From the NCBI GenBank assembly GCA_024281015.1, contig JAMXLL010000183.1, positions 1 through 42,276 on the forward strand: a stretch of DNA of 42,276 bases. Reading direction: 5' to 3'. Source of the DNA: Candidatus Binataceae bacterium. GTDB lineage: Bacteria; Desulfobacterota; Binatia; Binatales; Binataceae. The notes beneath the pieces were generated by a model. The model was not told where the DNA came from. It made no database searches and saw nothing but the letters and a program-made list of their open reading frames with translations. Position 1 is the stretch's first letter. Each line of letters starts with the position of its first letter. The position numbers and the translations under genes are program-made. This document shows positions 1-10,810 of the stretch, piece by piece.

Positions 1-1590
<1,590 letters not shown>

Positions 1591-1602
1591 TGGAGCTTCG
1601 CC

Positions 1603-1887
1603 ATGAACACCGGCGAAACTGCCCGCCTTCGCATAATCGTCACCGGCCGCGTTCAAGGCGTCTTCTTCCGGCACGCCACCGCTGAGCAGGCGCGCGCTAT
1701 GGGCGTTACCGGATGGGTGCGCAACCTTGACGACGGCTCCGTTGAAATTATCGGCGAGGGTAAACGCCGCAATCTTGCAGCATTATTAGGGTGGGCACGT
1801 AAGGGGCCGCCGCACGCGCGGGTCGACGGGGTGCGAGCGGAATGGGAGCAGGGTAGACACGAATTCACGCATTTCCAGGTGCGCTAG
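1603..1887 (+). CDS. acyP: Acylphosphatase
   Basis: Small cytoplasmic enzyme that hydrolyses carboxyl-phosphate bonds such as acetyl phosphate and 1,3-bisphosphoglycerate. The 94-residue length is normal for the family. The phosphate-binding loop GRVQGVFFR near residues 15-23 supplies the catalytic arginine, and GWVRNLDDGSVE near 37-48 supplies the catalytic asparagine. The start is ATG 1603, with GGAG at 1592-1595 seven bases upstream. It starts 12 bases after ligA stops, so the two are probably cotranscribed. The C-terminal part (EFTHFQVR) matches the last strand of the fold. The physiological substrate cannot be told from sequence. Confidence 0.93.
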   Translation: MNTGETARLRIIVTGRVQGVFFRHATAEQARAMGVTGWVRNLDDGSVEIIGEGKRRNLAALLGWARKGPPHARVDGVRAEWEQGRHEFTHFQVR

Positions 1888-1906
1888 AGCGCCATCATGC
1901 AGACCC

Positions 1907-1935
1907 TTTCGTTCCATAAGGTCATTAGCTATACT
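1907..1935 (+). promoter_or_regulatory. Possible sigma-70 promoter before korA
   Basis: A TATACT hexamer at 1930-1935 lies 17 bases downstream of a weak TTTCGT at 1907-1912. Transcription would begin near 1942 and give a leader of about 80 bases before korA. The -10 is good and the -35 poor. It lies in the only gap between acyP and korA, so it is a reasonable but unproven candidate. Confidence 0.3.
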
Positions 1936-2024
1936 TCTGTACGTTCGCTTGATTTATTGATGCGGCTTGCAGAAGCGGAGAAGTGGAAGTTGCAACTCTC
2001 TAGCATTAAGGAGTGGTGATCGAA

Positions 2025-3920
2025 ATGGCCCTACCACCTGAGGCGGCGGGACAAGCCGCCCAGTCCTCGGCGCTCGGCGGCGCGATGCGCAAAAGTGGTG
2101 AACGCCGCGACAGCGTCGTAATCAGGTTTGCCGGCGATTCGGGCGACGGGATGCAGCTTGCGGGAATGCAATTTACTGCAGAATCCGCGCTTGCCGGCAA
2201 CGATATCGCAACCTTGCCCGATTTTCCGGCAGAGATCCGCGCCCCAGCCGGGACCATCGCGGGAGTCAGCGGCTTTCAAATAAATTTCTCGAGCGGCGAG
2301 GTATTCACCGCGGGCGACGAACCCAACGTGTTGGTCGCGATGAATCCAGCGGCGCTCAAAGCCAATATCGATGATGTCCCGCCCAACGGGGTTATTATCA
2401 TCGACCGCGAGGCCTTCACCGAGGCCAACCTCAAGCGCGCCGGCTACACGGCAAATCCTGTCAGTGACCATTCACTGGACAAGTTCCAGGTGATTCAGGT
2501 CGATGTGACCAAGCTGACCACCCGTGCCTTGCACGACAGCGGCCTGAACAATCGCGCGGTCTTCCGCTGCCGCAACATGTTCGTGCTCGGGATGATCTCG
2601 TGGCTATATCAGCGGCCGGTGGAGAGCACTATCAAGTGGTTGGAAGGCCGTTTTAAGCGGACTCCCGACGTTTTGAACGCGAACCTCAAGGCCTTAAAGG
2701 CCGGCTATAATTACGGCGAGACCACCGAAATGTTTGCCAGTTCCTATGAGGTTCCAGCCGCGCGGATCCTGCCTGGCACCTATCGCAACATCACCGGTAA
2801 CAGCGCTACCGCGTTGGGCTTTGTCGCTGCGGCAGTAAAGGCCGGCCGCCCGCTTTTCCTCGGCTCATATCCAATCACCCCGGCCAGCGACGTTCTGCAT
2901 GAGCTTGCCGGCTACAAGAATTTCCCCGTCTATACATTCCAGGCCGAGGATGAGATTGCCGGGGTCTCGGCAGCAATTGGCGCAGCGTTTGGCGGCGCCA
3001 TCGGTATTACGACTACCTCCGGCCCGGGGATGAATCTGAAGGCGGAGGCCATTGGCCTGGCCGCCAAAACTGAGCTACCGATCGTCGTCACTGATATCCA
3101 GCGCGCGGGTCCCTCAACCGGGATGCCGACCAAGCCGGAGCAGGCTGATTTGCTGATGGCCATGTATGGACGCCATGGCGAGTCGCCAATTCCGATTCTC
3201 GCCGCCACGACTCCGGGCGATTGCTTCGAATGCGCGTACGAAGCGGTTCGGATCGCTGTCAAGTACATGACGCCGGTAATTCTGCTGACTGACGGTCAAC
3301 TCGCCAATGGCGCTGAACCGTGGTTGCTGCCTGACACCAGCAAACTGCCTGAAATCAAAGTTGAGTTTCGCACCGATGCGGATGGCTTTATGCCGTACAT
3401 CCGAGATCCCGAGACTCTCTCGCGTCCGTGGGCGATTCCAGGCACACCTGGTCTTGAACATCGGATTGGGGGGTTGTCCAGCGAAGATGTGACAGGCAAT
3501 GTCAGCTACTCGCCCGCTAATAATGAGTTGATGGTTAGAACTCGCGCCCGCAAAGTCGCGGGTATCGCGCGCGAAATTCCGCCCTGCGAGATTTTTGGCG
3601 ACGAGCAGGGTGGACCATTGGTGGTACTCGGCTGGGGCTCAACTTTTGGCTCGATCCGCGAAGCGGTCAAGCAATTGCGGGAAAAAGGTAAGCGCGTTTC
3701 CCACATTCACCTCCGTTACCTGAACCCGCTGCCCGGCGATTTGGCCGAAAAGCTGCGTCGCTTCGGCAAGGTGGTCGTTGCAGAGATGAATATGGGCCAG
3801 CTTTTGAAGCTGGTGCGCGCAGATTATCTGATTGACGCCGTAGGCTGTAACAAAATCCAGGGACGTCCGTTCAAAGTGAGCGAACTGACCAATCGGATTT
3901 CCCGCGCCCTGGAGGGTTGA
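2025..3920 (+). CDS. korA: 2-oxoacid:ferredoxin oxidoreductase, fused gamma-alpha subunit (KorA type)
   Basis: With KorB it oxidatively decarboxylates a 2-oxoacid, probably 2-oxoglutarate, to the acyl-CoA while reducing ferredoxin. The first ~200 residues are the gamma domain (RFAGDSGDGMQLAG, then PDFPAEIRAPAGT). The following ~370 residues are the alpha/pyrimidine domain (GSYPITPASDVLHELA, FQAEDEIAG, TTTSGPGMNLK, IQRAGPSTGMPTK), ending in a transketolase-C-like part. The gamma-alpha fusion matches KorA of aerobes such as Mycobacterium. I place the start at ATG 2025, 11 bases after AAGGAG (2008-2013); an in-frame GTG at 2013 overlaps that ribosome site and is less likely. korB starts 6 bases downstream. 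Pyruvate or a branched-chain 2-oxoacid is an alternative substrate. Confidence 0.93.
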   Translation: MALPPEAAGQAAQSSALGGAMRKSGERRDSVVIRFAGDSGDGMQLAGMQFTAESALAGNDIATLPDFPAEIRAPAGTIAGVSGFQINFSSGEVFTAGDEPNVLVAMNPAALKANIDDVPPNGVIIIDREAFTEANLKRAGYTANPVSDHSLDKFQVIQVDVTKLTTRALHDSGLNNRAVFRCRNMFVLGMISWLYQRPVESTIKWLEGRFKRTPDVLNANLKALKAGYNYGETTEMFASSYEVPAARILPGTYRNITGNSATALGFVAAAVKAGRPLFLGSYPITPASDVLHELAGYKNFPVYTFQAEDEIAGVSAAIGAAFGGAIGITTTSGPGMNLKAEAIGLAAKTELPIVVTDIQRAGPSTGMPTKPEQADLLMAMYGRHGESPIPILAATTPGDCFECAYEAVRIAVKYMTPVILLTDGQLANGAEPWLLPDTSKLPEIKVEFRTDADGFMPYIRDPETLSRPWAIPGTPGLEHRIGGLSSEDVTGNVSYSPANNELMVRTRARKVAGIAREIPPCEIFGDEQGGPLVVLGWGSTFGSIREAVKQLREKGKRVSHIHLRYLNPLPGDLAEKLRRFGKVVVAEMNMGQLLKLVRADYLIDAVGCNKIQGRPFKVSELTNRISRALEG

Positions 3921-3926
3921 GAACCA

Positions 3927-4925
3927 ATGGCTACTGCACTTACTCGCAAGGATTTTGTTTCCGACCAGGAAGTACGCTGGTGTCCGGGATGCGGTGACTA
4001 CGCCATCCTGGCACAGGTCCAAAGGATCATGCCGGAATTCGGCATTCCGCGCGAAAATATCGTATTCATCTCGGGTATCGGCTGCGCGAGCCGGTTCCCG
4101 TATTACATGAATACGTATGGATTCCATACGATCCATGGACGCGCTCCGGCTATTGCCACCGGGCTGAAGGTCACCCGGCCGGAATTGGACGTGTGGGTCG
4201 TAACCGGTGATGGAGACGGGCTGTCGATCGGCGGCAATCACCTGATTCATTGTTTGCGCCGCAACGTCGACATGAAGATCCTGCTTTTTAACAACCGGAT
4301 TTATGGGCTGACGAAGGGTCAGTACTCACCCACTTCGGAAGTGGGCAAGGTGACGAAATCAACCCCGGCTGGCTCGGTGGATTTTCCTTTCAACCCGATC
4401 ACCATCGCGCTAGGGGCTCACGGCAGCTTTGTTTGCCGGACCGTGGATGTCGAGCAGAAGCATCTGGGTGATATGCTCAAACGCGCGCACGCTCACCGCG
4501 GGGCTGCGTACATGGAGATTCTGCAGAACTGCAATATCTTCAATGACGGCGCCTTCAACGAGCTCAGCGACAAGCAAATCAAAGCAGACCACCAGCTCGT
4601 CCTCGAGCATGGAAAGCCGCTTATTTTCGGCAAGAACAAAGACCGCGGTATTCGGATGAATGGTCAACGGCCCGAGGTCGTCCAGCTTGGTGATGGTGTC
4701 AACGCGAGCGACCTGGTGGTCCATGACGAGACCAACCTCGCATTGGCGTTCATGTTAGCGAACTTCGAGCCGCCACTACCCACTCCGATAGGCGTTTTTT
4801 ATGCAGCACCGCGGCCTACTTTCGACGAGGCGGTCAATAACCAGCTCACCGAAGCAAAGACCAAGCAGGGTCCAGGCGACCTGCAGTCGCTACTCAACCG
4901 CGGCGACACCTGGGTCGTGAATTAG
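3927..4925 (+). CDS. korB: 2-oxoacid:ferredoxin oxidoreductase, beta subunit (KorB)
   Basis: Catalytic TPP subunit that pairs with the preceding KorA. WCPGCGDY gives C19 and C22, GIGC gives C53, and QNCNIF supplies a fourth cysteine near residue 195. These four match the usual ligands of the proximal [4Fe-4S] cluster. The TPP/Mg motif is GDGDGLSIGGNH at about 94-105, with FNNRIYGLTKGQYSPTS following. Length is 332 residues, typical for the bacterial KorB group. The start ATG 3927 is preceded by GGAGG inside the end of korA. No separate ferredoxin-domain (delta) gene is nearby, so electrons must leave through a ferredoxin encoded elsewhere. An intrinsic terminator follows within 40 bases and closes the operon. 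Confidence 0.93.
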   Translation: MATALTRKDFVSDQEVRWCPGCGDYAILAQVQRIMPEFGIPRENIVFISGIGCASRFPYYMNTYGFHTIHGRAPAIATGLKVTRPELDVWVVTGDGDGLSIGGNHLIHCLRRNVDMKILLFNNRIYGLTKGQYSPTSEVGKVTKSTPAGSVDFPFNPITIALGAHGSFVCRTVDVEQKHLGDMLKRAHAHRGAAYMEILQNCNIFNDGAFNELSDKQIKADHQLVLEHGKPLIFGKNKDRGIRMNGQRPEVVQLGDGVNASDLVVHDETNLALAFMLANFEPPLPTPIGVFYAAPRPTFDEAVNNQLTEAKTKQGPGDLQSLLNRGDTWVVN

Positions 4926-4963
4926 CACCTTCACCGTAAGTACCTGAAAAACCAGACAGGTTG

Positions 4964-5000
4964 AAAAGCCCGGTGAGCGGAACCTGCTCCCGGGCTTTTT
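4964..5000 (+). terminator. Rho-independent terminator of korAB
   Basis: The arm AAAAGCCCGG at 4964-4973 pairs with CCGGGCTTTT at 4990-4999, and an inner GAGC/GCTC stem (4975-4978 with 4986-4989) closes a 7-base loop, leaving T4974 as a bulge. The U-tract is at 4996-5000. It sits 38 bases after the korB stop codon. Confidence 0.88.
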
Positions 5001-5408
5001 GTTACGTGGCGCGAGCGTGGCGCTTATAAAGTGGCAGCGTCGCATATCACTGAGGACATTAACAGTGAGCCGCACGTGAGTGATGGTGAAGGAATCCGCT
5101 TGGAGTTGAGCACTTTCTTCGCTCCGTTGAAAGAAAAAAATCCTTCCTGACGCATTCTTCCTGTCAATCCGATCAACCCCGGGAGAATGCCTCCGAGTCC
5201 ACAATGGCCGTCGTGGCGGGACGCCATCCCGAACTCCCTGCCGGGGCGCTCGCGTAGTCGTCGCTAGGATAATCGATAAATTTCGAGTTATACTTCGGCG
5301 CCTGTAACAAAGTGCATTTCTGGCTTTCGGCAAAACTCAACGGCCGACATTATTGAAGGCAGTGATCCGGAAGGCCTATTGGATTAACACTGACTGGAGG
5401 CTTCAACG
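5001..5408. other. Intergenic region between korB terminator and CMD gene
   Basis: About 400 bases without a supported gene. I see no ORF with a plausible ribosome site on either strand and no RNA fold I recognise. A TATACT hexamer at 5289-5294 could be a -10 element for the following gene, but no good -35 is present 16-18 bases upstream. An A-rich stretch lies near 5132-5142. Confidence 0.5.
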
Positions 5409-5963
5409 ATGGTTTCGCGCAAGCAACGAATCCCATTTTGCGATTTATCCAAACTGGATGACGAGGGCCGGCAAATGGCTGAGCGGGCCACGGTGGACGG
5501 CCAGGTGCTGAATATCTTCAAAGTTTTGTTGAATCACCCCAGGCTGGTTCGCAACTGGGGCCGCTTCGGCAATTACATCCTGCAGGGTTCAACCCTCTCG
5601 GCTCGCGAGCGCGAAATCGCCATTCTGCGTATTGGCTGGCTCAACCAGGCCCAGTATGAATGGGAACAGCATGTCCTGGTCGGCAAGCGGGCCGGCCTCA
5701 ACGATGCCGAGATCGAGCAGATCAAGAAAGGACCACAAGCTGGATGGAATCGGCACGATGCCGCTCTGGTCCAGGCGGCTGATGACCTCTTCGAAAATTC
5801 CGTAGTTTCTGATGACACCTGGAAAACATTGTCTGAAACCTACAACACCCAACAGATAATGGATTTGGTATTTTCGATCGGTCAATACAACCTGGTCTCG
5901 TGGGCGTTGAACAGCTTCGGGGTGCCGCTTGATGACTTTTTGCCGGGTGCTCAAAAACACTAG
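5409..5963 (+). CDS. Carboxymuconolactone decarboxylase family protein (AhpD fold)
   Basis: A 184-residue all-helical protein of the carboxymuconolactone decarboxylase (CMD) superfamily. The core helix pair is LSAREREIAILRIGWLN (about 62-78) followed by YEWEQHVLVGKRAGL (about 81-95). The E-x-x-H element of this subgroup is present. The CxxC pair of AhpD peroxidases is absent, so it should not be called a peroxidase. The second half (DDLFENSVVSDDTWKTL, then MDLVFSIGQYNLVSWALN) is typical of the long single-gene members often found near acyl-CoA and aromatic catabolic genes. ATG 5409 has GGAGG about 8 bases upstream. It appears monocistronic, with its own upstream gap. The reaction is unknown. 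Confidence 0.85.
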   Translation: MVSRKQRIPFCDLSKLDDEGRQMAERATVDGQVLNIFKVLLNHPRLVRNWGRFGNYILQGSTLSAREREIAILRIGWLNQAQYEWEQHVLVGKRAGLNDAEIEQIKKGPQAGWNRHDAALVQAADDLFENSVVSDDTWKTLSETYNTQQIMDLVFSIGQYNLVSWALNSFGVPLDDFLPGAQKH

Positions 5964-6080
5964 GCAAACAGCACGCATCGCCCGACGGCACGAGCAAGCG
6001 AAGTCCGACCCTCACGGACCAGTGGGGGCCGTTGCTGCGGGCCCGCGCTGACTGTGAGCATAGAGGGGAGGAAACAAGCG

Positions 6081-8030
6081 ATGATCGTACTCGTCGCGGC
6101 CTTTCTGGCCTCGATCGCCACGTTCGCTCAGGCAGCTCCTACGACGCTCCAGCCCCTTGCTCCACTCTCACAGCAGGAATTGTTGACCGCGGTTGCGGTT
6201 CTGAAAGGAGCGGGTCACGTCGATGGTAACACTCGATTCGTGTTCCTCGCTCTGCGCGAACCCGACAAGAGCGCAGTCCTGGACTGGAGACCCGGCCAGC
6301 CCATCTCGCGCGAGGCATTCGTCATAATCAAGCAAGGAAGCCGAACTTTCGAGGCAACGGTTGACGTCGCCGGTCGTAAGCTCGAAACGTGGCGCGAGGT
6401 CAAAGGAGTGCAGCCGGCCCTGCTTATCGACGAAATTGACCGCCTCAACGGGATCTTGAGGTCCGATGCCGGGTGGCAAGCCTCAATGCGAAAACGCGGT
6501 TTTCAACAATTCGACAAGATCGAATGCATGCCGTTTTCCGCGGGTTACTTCGGAAATTCCGCCGAGCAAGACCATCGGCTGGTGCGCGCCGAATGCTACG
6601 ACGCGGCTTCGGCAAACAATTTTTGGGGACGTCCTATCGAGGGTCTGGTTGCAACCGTGGACCTGAACGAAAAGCGCGTCCTGAAGCTGGTGGACTCAGG
6701 AGTAGTGCCCGTGCCGAAAGAACCAGCCGACTACGATCCGAAATCGGTCGCAACTTCGCGCCGGCCACTAAATCCCGTTGTCGTCGAGGAACCCCAGGGA
6801 CCCGACTTTGTGGTCATAGGTTCTCATGTGGATTGGGACAAATGGCACTTTGGAATACGAATGGACCCGCGGCTCGGGCTGGTCGTCTCGACAGTGATGT
6901 TTGATGATGCAGGCCGCCGCAGGTCGATAATGTATGAAGGCCATCTCTCGGAGATTTTCGTGCCGTATATGGATCCTGCGCCAGGTTGGTATTTCAGATC
7001 GTATATGGATGCCGGCGAGTACGGTGCGGGGAAGCTCGCTTCCAGCCTGTTACCCGGGAGCGATTGTCCGGCAAACTCACACTTCTTCAATGACTGGATC
7101 GTAGACGAGCGTGGCATTCCGCGGCAACGTAACAAAATAGCCTGCCTTTTTGAGCGGGGCGACGGTCAGATAGCCTGGCGTCATTGGGAATTGATAACGA
7201 ACCAGACGCAAAGCCGGGCAGCGCGAGAGCTGGTACTGCGATGGATAGCCACGGTTGGCAACTACGATTATATATTCGACTGGACCTTTCAGCAGGACGG
7301 CACCATCAGGATAGCGGTTGGTTCCACTGGCATCGACGAGGTAAAGGGCGTCGCGAGCAAAAATGCTTTGAACCGGCGCGGGACCGACGGTGATTATGGA
7401 ACCTTCATCGCGGACCATTTGATTGGGGTCAACCATGATCACTTCTTCTGCTTCAAACTCGACCTTGATGTTGATGGCGTCAGGAATAGTTTCGAAACGA
7501 TACGTCTCAAAAAGGTTCGGCTGGGTGGCGAGAGCGCCCGGAAAAGCCTATGGATTGCGCAACCGAAAATCGCAGAAGTCGAATCTCAGGCCAAGCTTAA
7601 CGAGGACATGCGCGAGCCAGCCCTGTGGCGAGTAATCAACCCCAACGTGACTAACGCGATGGGTGATCCGATCGGCTACGAGTTGATTCCGGAGCACAAC
7701 ATAAGTGACTTGCTCGATGCTGACGATTATCCCCGTATGCGGGCCGGGTTCGCTGATTACCAGCTATGGGTAACGCCATATACCCGACAACAGGCGGCTG
7801 CCGGAGTTTATCCTAATCAGAGCAGGGGAGGTGACGGCTTGCCGGCCTGGACCAGGCAAAACCGCTCTCTTGAGAACACAGATCTGGTTCTTTGGTATAC
7901 GGTGGGATTCCATCATACGCCGGTTGCGGAAGACTGGCCGGTCTTACCAACCATGTGGCACGAGTTCTATTTACGCCCGCGCGGATTTTTCTCGAAAAGC
8001 CCCGTGCTCGACCTGCCAGCACCCAAGTAG
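6081..8030 (+). CDS. Copper amine oxidase (primary-amine oxidase), exported
   Basis: Oxidises primary amines to aldehydes with release of ammonia and hydrogen peroxide, using copper and a self-made topaquinone. The TPQ precursor lies in GNYDY (Y395), the catalytic-base aspartate in the YMDAGEYG block (D310), the copper histidines in NHDHFF (H452, H454), and the third in HHTPVAEDWP (H612). The C-terminal LRPRGFF block is also typical. Length is 649 residues, as in the family. I start at ATG 6081, which has GGGAGG at 6065-6070, rather than the upstream GTG 6054. This start yields a signal peptide MIVLVAAFLASIATFAQA, so the enzyme should be periplasmic or secreted. No amine transporter or aldehyde dehydrogenase lies next to it, so the substrate is open. 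Confidence 0.95.
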   Translation: MIVLVAAFLASIATFAQAAPTTLQPLAPLSQQELLTAVAVLKGAGHVDGNTRFVFLALREPDKSAVLDWRPGQPISREAFVIIKQGSRTFEATVDVAGRKLETWREVKGVQPALLIDEIDRLNGILRSDAGWQASMRKRGFQQFDKIECMPFSAGYFGNSAEQDHRLVRAECYDAASANNFWGRPIEGLVATVDLNEKRVLKLVDSGVVPVPKEPADYDPKSVATSRRPLNPVVVEEPQGPDFVVIGSHVDWDKWHFGIRMDPRLGLVVSTVMFDDAGRRRSIMYEGHLSEIFVPYMDPAPGWYFRSYMDAGEYGAGKLASSLLPGSDCPANSHFFNDWIVDERGIPRQRNKIACLFERGDGQIAWRHWELITNQTQSRAARELVLRWIATVGNYDYIFDWTFQQDGTIRIAVGSTGIDEVKGVASKNALNRRGTDGDYGTFIADHLIGVNHDHFFCFKLDLDVDGVRNSFETIRLKKVRLGGESARKSLWIAQPKIAEVESQAKLNEDMREPALWRVINPNVTNAMGDPIGYELIPEHNISDLLDADDYPRMRAGFADYQLWVTPYTRQQAAAGVYPNQSRGGDGLPAWTRQNRSLENTDLVLWYTVGFHHTPVAEDWPVLPTMWHEFYLRPRGFFSKSPVLDLPAPK

Positions 8031-8186
8031 CACGTGCGAAAAGGCGGGAATGACGCCCGTGAATCCTCCGTTCAACGAAGAGCTCGCGCGCCCAGAGCCT
8101 GACCCCGGACATAGCCGGTCGAATGAGCGAGTTTCCGAGTTTTGGGCAGCATTCCCGCGCGGAGGTTCTATTGCGGGATAGCTGAT

Positions 8187-9398
8187 TCAGATTGCTTCCG
8201 CATCGCGGAGCGCACCGATTTCCTCCCAGGTGTAGCCGGCTTCGAGTAGAATCTCCTCGGTATGCTGGCCATGTTCGGCGACCGGTTTTGCTTCGTGCGT
8301 AGTCTCGCCATTGAGCGTAATCGGGCATCCGGTCACCGTCATGTGGCCGACCATTGGATGGTCGAGGTTCATCAGGTAGCCGTTGAGGCGCGCCTGCTCG
8401 CTCGCCAATACCTGTTGATGGGAGGCGACCTCCGTAACCAAAATGTCGGCCTCGTTCAATTCCTTCAACCATTCGGCGGTGGATTTTTTCGGAAAGATCC
8501 CGTCGAGAATTGCTTCTATTCTATTTCCGTGAAAATTACGCGTCGCGTTGTCACCGCACTCCGGATCGTTCTGAACATGTTCGATACCCATGATCTGGCA
8601 AAAGCGAGGCCAGCGCTGATCGTCCACTCCAGCAATGCAAACGTAGCCGTCGCTGGTGCGGAATGCGCCCCAGACACCGTGCAGAAATGGATGGCCGCGA
8701 CCGGCGCGTTCCGATTCCTCACCGGTCATCGAAGCATAGTTCAACTCAAACCCCTGAATCGCGATCATAGTGCCATAGATCGATGCGTCGACCCGCTGTC
8801 CTTCGCCGGTTCGTTCGCGCGCGTACAACGCCGCCAACACCCCGCCAGCCAGGGTTAATGCGCCGGCCTGGTCGGCCACCGCAGCCCCGGCGGCAAGCGG
8901 AGGATCACCAGGCATGCCGGTTTTTGACATGAGACCGCTGGCGGCTTGGGCGAGAGTGTCGCGGCTCGGGCGCATCGTCCACGGGCCCTTCGGTCCCCAT
9001 GAGCTCGCTTGGGCGTAAATCAGCCGTGGGTTAACTTGGCGCAATTCTTCGAAGCCGAGGCCGAGCCGGTCGAGTACACCTGGCCGATAATTCGTCAGGA
9101 GCACGTCATGAGTCTTGACGAGGCGGCGAACCACGTCTATGGCAGCGCTTTTTTTCAGGTCGAGCGTAATGCTGCGCTTACCGCGGTTCATCGCAATGTA
9201 ATAATGGGAAACCTTGGCATTCTTGACCTTGGGGCCGCCGATGAGTTCGGCGGTCAGCCAGCGGCTCAAGTCCCCGGTCTCCCGGTTTTCAACCTTGGTG
9301 ATTTCAGCACCAAGGTCGCTAAGAAACAGCGAAGCAAACGGGCCCTGAATCTCTTGCGCAATTTCGATTATCTTGATGCCCTCAAGTGGTTTACTCAT
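8187..9398 (-). CDS. CaiB/BaiF family CoA-transferase (class III)
   Basis: Moves CoA between carboxylic acids without a free acid release step. The N-terminus (LEGIKIIEIAQEIQGPF, then LSDLGAEITKVE) is the family's Rossmann-like start. The catalytic aspartate is D147 in SRDTLAQAASGLM. Further blocks are LTNYRPGVLDRLGL and the C-terminal HPMVGHMTVTGCPI. Length is 403 residues, normal. ATG 9398 is preceded by AGGAG with 8-base spacing. It is convergent with the amine oxidase and stands alone on its strand. Acyl donor and acceptor cannot be inferred; the acyl-CoA dehydrogenases elsewhere in the window suggest a catabolic role. Confidence 0.94.
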   Translation of the reverse strand: MSKPLEGIKIIEIAQEIQGPFASLFLSDLGAEITKVENRETGDLSRWLTAELIGGPKVKNAKVSHYYIAMNRGKRSITLDLKKSAAIDVVRRLVKTHDVLLTNYRPGVLDRLGLGFEELRQVNPRLIYAQASSWGPKGPWTMRPSRDTLAQAASGLMSKTGMPGDPPLAAGAAVADQAGALTLAGGVLAALYARERTGEGQRVDASIYGTMIAIQGFELNYASMTGEESERAGRGHPFLHGVWGAFRTSDGYVCIAGVDDQRWPRFCQIMGIEHVQNDPECGDNATRNFHGNRIEAILDGIFPKKSTAEWLKELNEADILVTEVASHQQVLASEQARLNGYLMNLDHPMVGHMTVTGCPITLNGETTHEAKPVAEHGQHTEEILLEAGYTWEEIGALRDAEAI

Positions 9399-9631
9399 TC
9401 GTTAGACTCCTGGAAGGGTGGCTTTATCACGATCCCCTGACCATTGTGCCATGACGCCACCTGCCTCGAATAGCCAATTGTTTGAGGTGTAGTCTTGACG
9501 CGATTCCGGGTTTGCCAACACCGCTCCCAGTAGCAGGACATTTTTATGGACTGGCGTGATATGGGCTGAATTCATATAATCACGCGGTTACTGATTGGCG
9601 CGTCGGCCGCCGCCGATGCGGGGGAGGGGGC

Positions 9632-10795
9632 GTGATTCCAGTCAAGTACAACCTTCGCAGCCTGTTGGTTCGGCGGGTTACCTCACTGACTACCGCCCTG
9701 GTAATCTCGCTGGTGGTCATGATCCTCTTTATTCTGTCCGGCTTCACGGCTGGTTTGCGCACCACTGTCCTGCGCAGCGCCGGCGATGGCGATTGGATAA
9801 TCTTGAGCCGGGGCACGACCAGCGAGCCAGCCAGTTTTATAACTCGCGAGCAATACGAGATCCTGCGAACCCGTCCCGAGATCGCCCAGAATTCGAAAGG
9901 AAGCCAGCTCATCTCGCCCGAGATCATAACCGGCTTTAACCCGGCGCCTGAGCAGGCTTATACCCAAGTGATCTTCTCGTACCTGCGCGGCATTTATCCA
10001 GTCGCCTACGAGGTCCACCGCGAGATGAAGCTCGAGCAGGGACGATGGCCCGTGCCGGGTGCGGCTGAGTTGGCAATCGGCCGCAAGTTAGCGGCACGCT
10101 TTCCAAATCTGCAGGTCGGCAGCCGGTTCCGCTTTGGGCGGCGCTGGTGGGCAATTGTAGGTACATTTTCAGACGGCGATAGTGCACGTGAATCGGAAGT
10201 TATTACCAATCTGGACGTCCTGGCGCAGGATGTCCATTACGCAAATGGGTTCGCCACCATTCACGTAAGATTGCGTCCTGGTTCCGTTGCCAGTTTCACA
10301 AAATCATTGACCACCGATGCGCGGCTGCGAGTCGACGCGATCTCAGAAATTGATTTCTATGTGACGCAGACCAGGTTTGTGGACCAATTGCGGATGCTCG
10401 GTTTGGCGGTTGCAATGCTGCTTGCGATTGGCACTGTATTCGGAGCGATGAACACGATGTACTCCGCAGTCGCGAGAAGGACCGGAGAGATCGGCGTGTT
10501 ACGGTCCCTTGGATTCGGTCGCTTCGATGTCCTGATCAGCTTTCTAACCGAGAGTATGTTGTTGGGCCTTGCCGGTGGGGTTCTGGGCGAAATACTCGGG
10601 CTGACAGCCGCTTATCTGATTGGCTTGCGCAGTCAGCTGATGAACGTCGGAGCATTCATTTTTGCTTTCCGGATCACCACTTCGGCCTTTATTTCGGGAC
10701 TGCTGGCCGCAATCGCAATAGGCGCTGCAGGCGGTATCCTGCCAGCATGGCGCGCCACCCGCATAAGTGTAATCGAAGCGCTCCATGCCGTATGA
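9632..10795 (+). CDS. ABC transporter permease A (MacB/FtsX type)
   Basis: A 387-residue FtsX-fold permease with one N-terminal membrane helix (about 18-40), a large periplasmic domain (about 45-250) and three C-terminal helices. Family motifs are AVFGAMNTMYSAV and the cytoplasmic TGEIGVLRSLGFGR, which couples to the ATPase. The start is GTG 9632, right after a G-rich ribosome site at 9621-9630. The choice is supported by the sister gene at 13920, whose protein begins the same way (IP-KYN-RSLLVRR). This is gene 1 of a six-gene operon running to 16288. Its closest relative in the window is the fifth gene, so the operon carries two copies of this type. Confidence 0.9.
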   Translation: MIPVKYNLRSLLVRRVTSLTTALVISLVVMILFILSGFTAGLRTTVLRSAGDGDWIILSRGTTSEPASFITREQYEILRTRPEIAQNSKGSQLISPEIITGFNPAPEQAYTQVIFSYLRGIYPVAYEVHREMKLEQGRWPVPGAAELAIGRKLAARFPNLQVGSRFRFGRRWWAIVGTFSDGDSARESEVITNLDVLAQDVHYANGFATIHVRLRPGSVASFTKSLTTDARLRVDAISEIDFYVTQTRFVDQLRMLGLAVAMLLAIGTVFGAMNTMYSAVARRTGEIGVLRSLGFGRFDVLISFLTESMLLGLAGGVLGEILGLTAAYLIGLRSQLMNVGAFIFAFRITTSAFISGLLAAIAIGAAGGILPAWRATRISVIEALHAV

Positions 10796-10810
10796 ACTCG
10801 GGGCGGCCGC

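Noticed and set aside
3639-4250. Minus-strand frame of 203 codons opposite korA and korB
   Set aside because: Shadow of two strongly conserved genes; it spans their junction.
5409-5963. AhpD-type alkylhydroperoxidase
   Set aside because: The fold matches but the CxxC redox pair is absent, so only the broader CMD-family call is safe.
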